Shown piece after piece: positions 1 through 6,109 of a stretch of 7,531 nt of DNA; within the stretch, counting starts at the first letter, position 1, and the number at the start of each line of letters is the position of its first letter. The position numbers were made by a program, and so were the translations under genes. Source of the stretch: Candidatus Bipolaricaulota bacterium (lineage in GTDB: Bacteria; Bipolaricaulota; Bipolaricaulia; Bipolaricaulales; Bipolaricaulaceae); assembly GCA_021159405.1 (NCBI GenBank), contig JAGGRX010000097.1, positions 1-7,531 on the forward strand. The letters are read 5' to 3'. The notes under the pieces are model-generated. The model was given only the letters and a program-made list of their open reading frames with translations, ran no database searches and was not told where the DNA came from.

Positions 1-855
1 GAAAAGGGCCGTCAGGCAGCCGAGGCGGTGGCCTGGGATGTCGAGAAGTTGGTCAGCGGAGCCCATCTTGTCTTCCTCACCTGTGGCCTGGGGGGCGGCA
101 CCGGCACGGGGGCGGCCCCGGTGATCGCACACCTGGCTCGTGAGGCGGGGGCCCTCACCGTGGGGGTGGTGACCTTGCCGTTTGCGTTCGAGGGCCCGGT
201 GCGCATGCAGCGGGCGGAACTTGGCCTTGAGAAGCTTAAGGAAGAGGTGGACGTAATCATCGTCATCCAGAACGAAAGGCTCATCGAAAAGGCCCCCGGC
301 GTCCCCATCACCAAGGCGTTTGAGCTCGCCGATGAGGTGCTGCGCACAGGTGTCCAGGGGATCAGCGACCTCATCACGGTCCCTGGGATCGTGAACCTGG
401 ATTTCGCCGATGTGGCTGCAGTGCTCAGGGGGGCGGGCACTGCCATGATGGGCATCGGTGAAGGTCAGGGTGAGGCCCGCGCTGTCCAGGCGGCCAAGAC
501 CGCCGCCACCAATCCCCTGTTTGAAGGTGAGTCACTCAAAGGGGCACGCAAGGTGTTGCTCAACATCACCGGTGGAGATGACCTGACTCTAGCAGAGGTA
601 ACTCAGATCGCCGAGCTCATCAGAAAACTGATTTCCACTGATGCTGACCTCACCTTCGGCGCGGTGGTGCGGGGAGAGATGACCGGAAGGGTAAAGGTGA
701 CGGTAATTGCGGCGGACTTCAAAGGCCCTGTGTTCGAAGAGGAGGAAACCACCCCCCGAAGTCCAAGCGCTCCCAAAGTCCCGCGCAGGCGTACCAGGGT
801 GGACGAGGAGGATATGGACGTACCCGCGTTTCTGCGCCGGAGAGGCGAGGAGTGA
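1..855 (+). CDS. ftsZ: Cell division protein FtsZ, 3' part (5' end outside window)
   Basis: FtsZ is the tubulin-like GTPase that polymerises into the cytoplasmic Z-ring and recruits the division machinery. The reading frame is open from base 1, giving 284 residues before TGA at 853-855. The GTG at 28 is an internal Val codon, not a start. Using residue numbers within the window, the tubulin signature GGGTGTG is at about 31-37, and the T7 catalytic loop NLDFADV, whose Asp residues complete the neighbouring subunit's GTPase site, is at about 132-138. The C-terminal domain runs to about residue 239. A short, charged and Pro-rich linker of about 30 residues follows, then the conserved anchor peptide MDVPAFLRR (about 272-280), which in the family binds FtsA, ZipA or SepF-type partners. 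Compared with typical FtsZ, roughly the first 75 residues are missing upstream. No frameshift or lost key residue is seen. The secreted peptidase gene starts 13 nt downstream. Identification is very secure. Confidence 0.97.
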   Translation, partial: EKGRQAAEAVAWDVEKLVSGAHLVFLTCGLGGGTGTGAAPVIAHLAREAGALTVGVVTLPFAFEGPVRMQRAELGLEKLKEEVDVIIVIQNERLIEKAPGVPITKAFELADEVLRTGVQGISDLITVPGIVNLDFADVAAVLRGAGTAMMGIGEGQGEARAVQAAKTAATNPLFEGESLKGARKVLLNITGGDDLTLAEVTQIAELIRKLISTDADLTFGAVVRGEMTGRVKVTVIAADFKGPVFEEEETTPRSPSAPKVPRRRTRVDEEDMDVPAFLRRRGEE

Positions 856-861
856 AGGAAG
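855..861 (+). promoter_or_regulatory. Ribosome binding site for the M1 peptidase gene
   Basis: AAGGAAG lies 7 nt before the ATG at 869, overlapping the last base of the ftsZ stop codon. It supports the 869 start. The same frame stays open upstream to 707, but inside ftsZ, and a start there would replace the clear signal peptide with a long charged extension. Confidence 0.6.
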
Positions 862-868
862 TTTCCTC

Positions 869-2218
869 ATGCGGACTTGGTCATGCTTGGTGCTGATCCT
901 CGTCCTTTTCGCCCTGGGGGCAGCAGGGGCTGAGCTCCGCTATCAGCTCCACCTTGAAGTACGCTCAGATGGAGTGCTTTGTGGCAACGAAACGGTCTCC
1001 GGCCCTGCCCAAGGAAACTGGTCCGAGGCCGTGTTTCGGCTCTATCCTGCGTCCCTGGACCCGGGCTCACTTTTTCCCTTAAGCGTTGAGGTAAGGGGGG
1101 AGGGGGCTCCGTGGGACCAAGTGCACCCCACCGCATTCGTGGTTCCCTTGGGGATTGAGGCAGGACAGACGTTCTCCCTCCACATCGCTTTTGAGGGAAA
1201 GCTCCCCTCATTTGAGGACCAATTAGGCTATGGAGTTTTTGCTCGAAGTGAAGCGGCGCTTGTCCTCTCCCAAAGCTATCCCATGCTCGCCCCCTGGCAG
1301 GGGGAGTGGTTGGTGGAGCCCATCTTTCCTTGGGGGGACGGAGTGGTGGCTGAGGTGGCGGACTACACCGCGGACGTAACCGTGCCACCGGGGTGGGAGC
1401 TGGTGGCAGGGGGGGAGGAGTTTCACATAGGGGCAGGGGAGTATCTGGTGGCCGGGGAGAACCTGCGGGAGCTCGGCATGGTGGCCGTCCAGGGCTACGA
1501 GGGGGGGACGGCATGGGCAGGTGAAGTCCCGGTACGGGGCTATTTCCTCCCGGAGCACGCCGAGGCCGCCGCTGCCGGCATCGAGATCGCTGCCAAGGCC
1601 CTTGAGCTCTATGCAGGGCTGTTTGGGCCCTACCCCTTTCCCGAGCTGGACGTGGTGGAGGTGCCCCTGCGGGGGGCTGCGGGGGTGGAGTACCCCGGGC
1701 TCATCCTGGTGGGCGAGGAGTACCTCGCCCGCTACCCCAATGACCCCCTGTTCTTCCCCATGATCTTCGCCCATGAAGTGGCCCACCAGTGGTGGTATGC
1801 CCAGGTGGGGAGCGACCAGGTGGCCGAGCCCTGGCTGGATGAAGCCCTGGCCACCTACACCTCGGGCCTTTTCTTCGAGGCCCAAGGGCGACTTGCTGAG
1901 GTCCTCTCTTATTGGCAGAGGTCCTATCAGCAGGGCCGGGAGCGAAACCCTCAAGCCAGGATTTCCAGTCCCCTGTGGGAATTCCCGGATGGGGCGGGCT
2001 ATGGGGGGATCGTCTACTCGGGAGGGGCGCTTTTCCTACATGAGCTCCGGGGGCGCATGGGGGACGAGGCGTTCTTCCGGGCCCTCCGGCGGTATCTGGC
2101 TGAGTACCGGTGGAAGATCGCCCGCGGTGAGGACTTCCTGCGCATCCTGCGGGCGGAAAGCCCCCTCCCCCTCGACGATCTGATCCTAAGCTGGCTTGGT
2201 CCAACCGACCTCCACTAA
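869..2218 (+). CDS. Secreted M1-family (gluzincin) zinc metallopeptidase
   Basis: This is a predicted zinc aminopeptidase-like protein of 449 residues. The ATG at 869 is chosen because it has a ribosome binding site and begins a classic Sec signal peptide: MRT, a hydrophobic core at about residues 7-19, and a probable cleavage after A21 (A-G-A before E22). No lipobox Cys is present, so it is probably periplasmic or released. The zinc site is HEVAH at 302-306 followed by Trp-Trp, with the third ligand Glu at 325, matching the HEXXH-X18-E pattern of family M1. Upstream, GVEYPG (272-277) stands where M1 enzymes carry GxMEN. Tyr383 (VYSGGAL) fits the transition-state Tyr position. An N-terminal beta-rich domain (about 22-230) precedes the catalytic domain. 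The protein lacks the large C-terminal helical domain of PepN-type enzymes, so it is a compact M1 form. Substrate is unknown. It follows ftsZ by 13 nt and probably shares its transcript. Confidence 0.88.
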   Translation: MRTWSCLVLILVLFALGAAGAELRYQLHLEVRSDGVLCGNETVSGPAQGNWSEAVFRLYPASLDPGSLFPLSVEVRGEGAPWDQVHPTAFVVPLGIEAGQTFSLHIAFEGKLPSFEDQLGYGVFARSEAALVLSQSYPMLAPWQGEWLVEPIFPWGDGVVAEVADYTADVTVPPGWELVAGGEEFHIGAGEYLVAGENLRELGMVAVQGYEGGTAWAGEVPVRGYFLPEHAEAAAAGIEIAAKALELYAGLFGPYPFPELDVVEVPLRGAAGVEYPGLILVGEEYLARYPNDPLFFPMIFAHEVAHQWWYAQVGSDQVAEPWLDEALATYTSGLFFEAQGRLAEVLSYWQRSYQQGRERNPQARISSPLWEFPDGAGYGGIVYSGGALFLHELRGRMGDEAFFRALRRYLAEYRWKIARGEDFLRILRAESPLPLDDLILSWLGPTDLH

Positions 2219-2241
2219 GCATCCCTTCCGACACATCCCCC

Positions 2242-2270
2242 TTGACATGAGACCCCGGATGTCGTACTTC
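2242..2270 (+). promoter_or_regulatory. Possible sigma-70-type promoter of the arginine cluster
   Basis: TTGACA (2242-2247) is a perfect -35 consensus. With a 17-nt spacer the -10 position would be TACTTC (2265-2270), which matches the TATAAT consensus only in its first two bases, so the promoter is weakly supported. Transcription would begin near 2277, giving a leader of about 215 nt before argG. Location between the end of the peptidase gene and the structured leader is sensible. Confidence 0.35.
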
Positions 2271-2330
2271 AGAGTCGTGGAAACGATCTTTCTGGCCTGC
2301 CTAAATCCGCGGGTGCGTACGGCCGGGTAG
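2247..2330 (+). CDS. Possible Arg-rich leader peptide (short ORF)
   Basis: A short frame runs from ATG at 2247 to TAG at 2328-2330. It encodes 27 residues, five of them Arg, ending in NPRVRTAG. In-frame alternative starts are ATG 2259 (23 residues) and GTG 2277 (17 residues, two Arg codons). The final codons CGG, GTG, CGT, ACG, GCC and GGG lie inside the 5' arm of the 2307-2355 hairpin. A ribosome stalled on Arg codons would therefore disturb that hairpin, which is the geometry of amino-acid attenuation. Against it, no good ribosome binding site precedes any of the starts. If the TTGACA promoter is used, transcription would begin about at GTG 2277, so that frame would be leaderless. GC-rich DNA also encodes Arg often by chance. 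Treat as a hypothesis. Confidence 0.2.
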   Translation: MRPRMSYFRVVETIFLACLNPRVRTAG

Positions 2331-2369
2331 CGGCCCGGGCCGTACGCTGGCGCGGCTTTCTCCCTTCTT
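2307..2369 (+). terminator. Long GC-rich hairpin with pyrimidine tail: terminator or attenuator
   Basis: The core is an exact 10-bp stem, GCGTACGGCC (2315-2324) with GGCCGTACGC (2338-2347). Inside it GGG (2325-2327) pairs with CCC (2334-2336) around a six-base loop, leaving G2337 bulged. Outside a 3x3 internal loop, CCGCG (2307-2311) pairs with CGCGG (2351-2355). A pyrimidine stretch with scattered T (2356-2369) follows, weaker than a classical U-tract. It could end ftsZ-peptidase read-through, or attenuate transcription entering the arginine cluster. The stem is plainly visible; the role is inferred. Confidence 0.5.
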
Positions 2370-2378
2370 ACCCCCAGC

Positions 2379-2401
2379 AGGTCCGGGACGCTGCCCGGCC
2401 T
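2379..2401 (+). other. Second leader hairpin
   Basis: AGG, a bulged T, then CCGGG (2379-2387) pairs with CCCGGCCT (2394-2401) around the loop ACGCTG. It is followed by a T-rich, not uniform, stretch to about 2427. Its 3' arm CCCGGCC (2394-2400) is also an exact complement of GGCCGGG (2321-2327) in the first hairpin, so the two structures could compete. Confidence 0.4.
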
Positions 2402-2445
2402 TCGTGTGTAGTCCCCTTGTCTTTGTCATGCAGCTTTCGTCTGAG

Positions 2446-2463
2446 CCTGCCGCCACAGGCAGG
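2446..2463 (+). repeat. Perfect inverted repeat just upstream of the argG ribosome binding site
   Basis: CCTGCC (2446-2451) and GGCAGG (2458-2463) form an uninterrupted 6-bp stem around the loop GCCACA. It ends 16 nt before the argG Shine-Dalgarno sequence. It could affect translation initiation or be a protein-binding palindrome; no poly-T follows, so it is not a terminator. Confidence 0.4.
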
Positions 2464-2479
2464 GAGGTAAACCAGTTCC

Positions 2480-2487
2480 AGGAGGGG
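2480..2487 (+). promoter_or_regulatory. Ribosome binding site deciding the GTG start of argG
   Basis: AGGAGGGG ends 5 nt before GTG at 2493. It is a near-perfect Shine-Dalgarno match and fixes the start at a GTG codon. The resulting N-terminus (MKFEKIVLAYSGG) places the P-loop at the family's usual distance from the start. Confidence 0.8.
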
Positions 2488-2492
2488 AGAAA

Positions 2493-3722
2493 GTGAAGTT
2501 TGAAAAGATCGTGTTGGCCTACTCTGGAGGGCTCGATACCTCCGTGATCCTTCACTGGCTCAAGGAGACCTATGGGAGTGAGGTGATCACTTTCACTGCG
2601 GATCTTGGTCAAAGGGAGGAACTTTCCGGGATAGAAGAGAAAGCGCTCAAAGGCGGAGCAAGCAAGGCCTATGTTATGGACCTCAGGGAGGAGTTCGTCA
2701 CCGATTACGTCTTCCCCACCCTCAAGGCCGGGGCCGTCTACGAGGGCCAGTATCTTCTGGGCACCTCCATGGCCCGGCCCCTCATCGCCAAGTACCTGGT
2801 GGAGATCGCCCACCGGGAGGGGGCCCAGGCGGTGGCCCACGGCTGTACCGGAAAGGGAAATGACCAGGTCAGGTTCGAGGTCTCGGTGAAGGCCCTGGAC
2901 CCGGACCTTGTGATGATCGCCCCCTGGCGGGACTGGCCCCTCCGCTCTCGGGAGGATGAGCTTGCCTACGCCAGGAAGCACGGCATCCCCCTAGAGGGAA
3001 TAAGCGAGGAGGCGATCTACAGCCGGGACGGGAACCTGTGGCACCTCTCCCACGAGGGCGGCCCTTTAGAGGACCCTTGGCAGGAACCCGATCCCGGGAT
3101 GTTCCTCCTCACGGCCGCCCCGGAGGCTGCCCCGGACTCGCCGGAGTACATCACCCTGGAGTTCGAGGCCGGGGTCCCGGTGGCCCTAAATGGTGAGCGC
3201 CTTCCCCCGGTGGAGCTCCTCTCCAGCCTCAATGAGCTTGCTGGAAAACACGGGATCGGCCGGGCCGACTTGGTGGAGAACCGCTTGGTGGGCATGAAAT
3301 CCCGGGGAGTGTACGAGACCCCAGGGGGGACTGTCCTTTACATCGCCCACCAGGCTTTGGAGCAGCTCTGTCTAGATCGGGAGACCCTGCACTACAAGGA
3401 GCTGGTCGCCCACAAATACGCTGAGCTCGTCTACTACGGCCTTTGGTTCAGCCCCCTGCGGGAGGCGCTAGACGCCTTCGTGGACGCCACCCAAAGGACG
3501 GTCTCCGGCACCGTGCGGCTCAAGCTCTACAAGGGAAGCTGCATTGTGGTAGGGAGAAAGTCACCCCACAGCCTCTACCGGGAGGAGTTCGCCACCTTCG
3601 GGGCCGACGAGGTCTATGACCAAAAGGACGCCGAGGGTTTCATCAACCTGTTTGGGCTGCCTTTGAAGATCAAGGCACTGGTGGAAAGGACGCGTGCGGG
3701 GGTCAAGGAGGGCGCCGGATGA
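2493..3722 (+). CDS. argG: Argininosuccinate synthase
   Basis: ArgG (EC 6.3.4.5) condenses citrulline and aspartate with ATP to give argininosuccinate, the penultimate step of arginine synthesis, in the cytoplasm. The 409 residues match the family's normal size of about 400. The PP-loop ATP site AYSGGLDTS is at 9-17, YLLGTSMARP at 87-96, and the aspartate/citrulline-binding segment GCTGKGNDQVRFE at 117-129. The conserved SRDGNLWHLSHEGG lies at 177-190. The start is GTG with a strong ribosome binding site. The stop overlaps the argH start as ATGA, indicating translational coupling. It is the first gene of the arginine cluster and follows a long structured leader, so it is the likely control point of the operon. 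No degradation or missing motif is seen. Confidence 0.97.
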   Translation: MKFEKIVLAYSGGLDTSVILHWLKETYGSEVITFTADLGQREELSGIEEKALKGGASKAYVMDLREEFVTDYVFPTLKAGAVYEGQYLLGTSMARPLIAKYLVEIAHREGAQAVAHGCTGKGNDQVRFEVSVKALDPDLVMIAPWRDWPLRSREDELAYARKHGIPLEGISEEAIYSRDGNLWHLSHEGGPLEDPWQEPDPGMFLLTAAPEAAPDSPEYITLEFEAGVPVALNGERLPPVELLSSLNELAGKHGIGRADLVENRLVGMKSRGVYETPGGTVLYIAHQALEQLCLDRETLHYKELVAHKYAELVYYGLWFSPLREALDAFVDATQRTVSGTVRLKLYKGSCIVVGRKSPHSLYREEFATFGADEVYDQKDAEGFINLFGLPLKIKALVERTRAGVKEGAG

Positions 3723-5113
3723 CCCTGTGGGCCGGCAGGCTTACTGAAACGGACGCCAAGGTGCGGCTTTTCTGCGACTCCTTCCCCTTCGACCGCAGGC
3801 TTTACGCCGCCGACATCGCGGGGAGCATCGCCTACGCAAAAGCACTGGCCCGGACCGGGATCCTTTCTTTCGAGGAACGGCAGGCCATCGTTCGAGGCCT
3901 GGAGCAGGTCCTCGCGGAGTTCAAGCTTGGGGCCTTCGTCGTCTCCCCGGGAGACGAGGACATCCACACCGCGGTGGAACGCAGGCTCACCGAGCTTCTA
4001 GGAGAAGAGCTGGCCGGGAAGCTCCACACTGGCCGCTCCCGCAACGACCAGGTGGCCACAGACCTCAGGCTGTGGCTTCTCGGCGAGCTTCCGGGGATCG
4101 CGGATCGGATCCGGGACCTTCAGGGGGCGCTCGTGGAAGCGGCCGAAAAACACCTCGGAGTTCTAATGCCCGGGTACACCCATCTCCGGCAAGCGCAGCC
4201 CATCCTCCTCTCCCACTGGCTGATGTCCTATTTCTGGCGGCTCTCCCGGGATCGGGAACGCCTGGAAGGGCTTAAAGAACGCCTTTCGGTCCTCCCCCTG
4301 GGGGCCGGGGCCTTGGCGGGAAACCCTTGGGGGATCGATCGGGAGTACCTGGCCCGGGAGCTTGGCTTCTCAAGGTGCTCCGAAAACAGCCTTGACGCCG
4401 TCTCAGACAGGGACTACGTGGCCGAGTTTCTGTTCTTCTCCGCCCTCCTTGGGGTGCACCTCTCCCAGCTCGCCGAGGACCTCATCCTCTTCTCCGCCCC
4501 GGAATTCGGGTTCCTCGAGCTCTCCGAGGCCTATGTCACCGGCTCGAGCCTCATGCCCCAGAAGGCGAACCCCGACCCCTTGGAGCTCATCCGGGGGCGG
4601 GCGGGGAGGCTGATCGGGAACTTGTGCGGGTTTCTCTCCGTCCTAAAGGGCCTTCCCTCCGGCTACAACAAAGACCTCCAAGAGGACAAGGAGCCCCTGT
4701 TCTTCGCCGTCGATACCTTAAAGCTTGCGCTACCCGTCCTCTCCGGGGTGGTACGCACCCTAAAGGTCAACCGAAACCGCTCGGAGGGGGGGCTGCGGGA
4801 GGAGGCCTTAGCCACAGAACTGGCGGACTACCTGGTGGAGAAGGGGATCCCGTTCCGCGCTGCCCACCGGGCGGTGGGGAAGGCCGTGCGGCGGGCCTTG
4901 GAGCTGGGGGTAGGGCTGCGCTCCCTCCCCTTGGAGGAGTACAGGGCGGCCCATCCGGCCTTTGGGGAGGACGTCTACCGGGTGCTCGATTTCCGGCAGG
5001 CGGTGGAGCGGCGGAACTCTCCCGGAGGCACGGCGGCTGCCAGGGTGCGGGAGCAGATCGAAAAAGCCAAGGAACTTCTGCGAAAGGAGGAAGAAGATGG
5101 CGAAGTGTCCTGA
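3719..5113 (+). CDS. argH: Argininosuccinate lyase
   Basis: ArgH (EC 4.3.2.1) splits argininosuccinate into arginine and fumarate, the last step of the pathway. The 464 residues are the usual length for this homotetrameric member of the fumarase/aspartase superfamily. Visible motifs are WAGRL at 4-8, HTGRSRNDQ at 103-111, GYTHLRQAQP at 152-161 with the conserved catalytic His, and the superfamily signature GSSLMPQKANP at 275-285 with the flexible catalytic Ser loop. The C-terminal SPGGTAAARV (434-443) is also typical. AAGGAGGG (3705-3712) lies 6 nt before the ATG. The start overlaps the argG stop by 4 nt. The last 17 nt overlap lysW in another frame, so the Lys/Glu-rich tail (EKAKELLRKEEED) also carries the lysW ribosome binding site. 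Assignment is secure. Confidence 0.97.
   Translation: MTLWAGRLTETDAKVRLFCDSFPFDRRLYAADIAGSIAYAKALARTGILSFEERQAIVRGLEQVLAEFKLGAFVVSPGDEDIHTAVERRLTELLGEELAGKLHTGRSRNDQVATDLRLWLLGELPGIADRIRDLQGALVEAAEKHLGVLMPGYTHLRQAQPILLSHWLMSYFWRLSRDRERLEGLKERLSVLPLGAGALAGNPWGIDREYLARELGFSRCSENSLDAVSDRDYVAEFLFFSALLGVHLSQLAEDLILFSAPEFGFLELSEAYVTGSSLMPQKANPDPLELIRGRAGRLIGNLCGFLSVLKGLPSGYNKDLQEDKEPLFFAVDTLKLALPVLSGVVRTLKVNRNRSEGGLREEALATELADYLVEKGIPFRAAHRAVGKAVRRALELGVGLRSLPLEEYRAAHPAFGEDVYRVLDFRQAVERRNSPGGTAAARVREQIEKAKELLRKEEEDGEVS
5083..5090 (+). promoter_or_regulatory. Ribosome binding site of lysW inside argH
   Basis: AAAGGAGG, nearly the full anti-Shine-Dalgarno complement, ends 6 nt before ATG 5097 and lies within the argH coding sequence. 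It fixes the small lysW start, although the same frame is open upstream to 4962. Its strength suggests efficient translation, as expected for a carrier protein needed in amounts above its enzymes. Confidence 0.8.
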
Positions 5114-5261
5114 GTGTGGCGCGGAGCTGAAGCTCGAAGACGATCTGGAGGTCGGGGAGATCGTCACCTGCCCCGACTGCGGGGTGGAGCTGGAGGTGAC
5201 GGGCCTCGATCCCGTCACCCTGGAACTGGCCCCTGAAGTGGAGGAGGACTGGGGGGAATGA
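5097..5261 (+). CDS. lysW: Amino-group carrier protein LysW
   Basis: LysW is a small acidic carrier whose C-terminal Glu is joined through its gamma-carboxylate to the alpha-amino group of glutamate or 2-aminoadipate. This both protects the amino group and presents the substrate to the next enzymes electrostatically. The 54 residues match the family size. Two CPxC knuckles (C4/C7 in CPECG and C25/C28 in CPDCG) form a zinc ribbon. The body is rich in Glu and Asp, and the protein ends exactly in EDWGE, the hallmark tail of LysW. The ATG at 5097 is chosen by its strong ribosome binding site and by the family's N-terminus (MAKCPECG); the longer upstream frame is argH shadow. It overlaps argH by 17 nt and the ligase gene by 4 nt (ATGA). 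The placement after argGH suggests it serves arginine synthesis, though use for lysine as well is possible. Confidence 0.95.
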   Translation: MAKCPECGAELKLEDDLEVGEIVTCPDCGVELEVTGLDPVTLELAPEVEEDWGE

Positions 5262-6109
5262 GGATTGGGGTGGTCTGCTCCCGGGTGAGGGTGGAGGAGA
5301 AGCTCATCCTCGCCGCGCTCAGGGAGCGGGGCGTCGATGTGGTGCGGATCGATCCCAGGGAGCTTCCCCTGTGGGTGGGCGGTCCGGGGCTTGAGGGGAT
5401 GGACGCCGTGCTCCTCCGCTGCGTTAGCCACACGGAGGCGTTCTATATCTCCCGTTGGCTTGCGGGAGTGGGGATCCCCACGGTGAACCGCCACTCGGTG
5501 GTGGCGACCTGCGGGGACAAGTTCTTGACCAGTATGGCCTTGGCGGAGGCCGGGCTTCCCCAGCCCCGTACCGCCCTGGCCCTCTCCCGGGAGGCGGCCC
5601 TCTCCGTCTTGGAGGGGATGGGGTACCCGGCGGTGCTCAAGCCGGTGGTGGGCTCCTGGGGGAGGCTGATGGCCCTGCTGTCTGACCGGAACGCCGCTGA
5701 AGCGGTGATAGAGCACAAGCTCACCCTGGGAAGCTACCAGCACTCCGCCCTTTACCTCCAGGAGTACGTGGAGAAGCCGGGACGGGATATCCGGGCCCTG
5801 GTGGCCGGCCATAGGCTCCTGTACGCGGTGTACCGGGAGTCGGACCACTGGATCACCAACACCGCCCGGGGTGGGAAGACACGTCCCTGCCCCGCCACGC
5901 CGGAACTTGTGGAGCTGGCCGTGGGGGCGGCCCGGGCGGTGGGCGGAGGCCTCCTGGCCGTGGACCTCCTGGAAGCCCCGGACGGCCGCCTCCTGGTGAA
6001 CGAGGTCAATCACACCCCCGAGTTCCACGGCGCCATGGAGGCGGTGGATGTGGACGTCCCCGGGGCGATTGCCGATTACGTGATCGAGCTTGCCAAGGAG
6101 GGAAGATGA
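5258..6109 (+). CDS. lysX: LysW-glutamate/aminoadipate ligase (LysX/ArgX, RimK-type ATP-grasp)
   Basis: This ATP-dependent ligase couples the amino group of glutamate (ArgX type) or 2-aminoadipate (LysX type) to the C-terminal Glu of LysW. The 283 residues match LysX/ArgX proteins. After an N-terminal preATP-grasp domain come KPVVGSWGR (128-136, nucleotide-binding), LQEYVEKPGRDIR (167-179), the substrate-region segment NTARGG (201-206), AVDLLE (234-239) and the metal-binding NEVNHTPEF (248-256). The start at ATG 5258 overlaps the lysW stop as ATGA; GAGGAGGA at 5241-5248 may serve as ribosome binding site. The adjacency to lysW strongly supports the role. Operon context with argG and argH favours glutamate as substrate and the name ArgX, but the substrate cannot be fixed from sequence alone and bifunctional enzymes are known. 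General RimK-type ligase is the fallback call. Confidence 0.92.
   Translation: MRIGVVCSRVRVEEKLILAALRERGVDVVRIDPRELPLWVGGPGLEGMDAVLLRCVSHTEAFYISRWLAGVGIPTVNRHSVVATCGDKFLTSMALAEAGLPQPRTALALSREAALSVLEGMGYPAVLKPVVGSWGRLMALLSDRNAAEAVIEHKLTLGSYQHSALYLQEYVEKPGRDIRALVAGHRLLYAVYRESDHWITNTARGGKTRPCPATPELVELAVGAARAVGGGLLAVDLLEAPDGRLLVNEVNHTPEFHGAMEAVDVDVPGAIADYVIELAKEGR

Larger units (their letters stand above)
2219..2492 (+). other. Gene-free leader region upstream of argG
   Basis: These 274 nt between the peptidase stop and the argG start hold no long coding frame, tRNA or recognisable riboswitch core. They contain a TTGACA -35-like box, a long GC-rich hairpin (2307-2355), a second hairpin with one bulge (2379-2401), a third perfect 6-bp hairpin (2446-2463), and two short open frames (2247-2330 and 2428-2496). 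The length and structure are in sharp contrast to the overlapping genes on its 3' side. This suggests a regulated transcription start or attenuator for the arginine cluster. No palindrome resembling an ArgR ARG box was seen. The function is inference. Confidence 0.6.

Noticed and set aside
28..30. GTG as a start codon for ftsZ
   Set aside because: The frame is open and FtsZ-like upstream to base 1, so the gene is simply cut by the window edge.
707..868. Upstream extension of the peptidase frame into ftsZ
   Set aside because: It would add 54 residues before a textbook signal peptide and overlap ftsZ by about 150 nt; ATG 869 has its own ribosome binding site.
1501..1507. G7 tract in the peptidase gene (and a similar run near 1410) as phase-variable or G-quadruplex sites
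   Set aside because: The tracts are short, the frame is intact, and the spacing of G runs does not satisfy a compact four-run quadruplex pattern; ordinary in GC-rich Gly-coding sequence.
867..1954. Overlapping minus-strand frames opposite the peptidase gene
   Set aside because: Low-complexity Pro/Arg-rich translations, no ribosome binding sites, and a convincing + strand protein with catalytic motifs covers the same bases.
2219..2492. tRNA, T-box, SRP RNA or ArgR box in the argG leader
   Set aside because: No cloverleaf or T-loop motif, no T-box antiterminator sequence, no SRP-like GGAAGCAG region, and no AT-rich ARG-box palindrome could be found.
4808..6028. Long minus-strand open frame (406 codons) opposite argH, lysW and lysX
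   Set aside because: It is the antisense shadow of well-identified genes in GC-rich DNA; its translation is Pro/Gly/His-rich with no recognisable domain.
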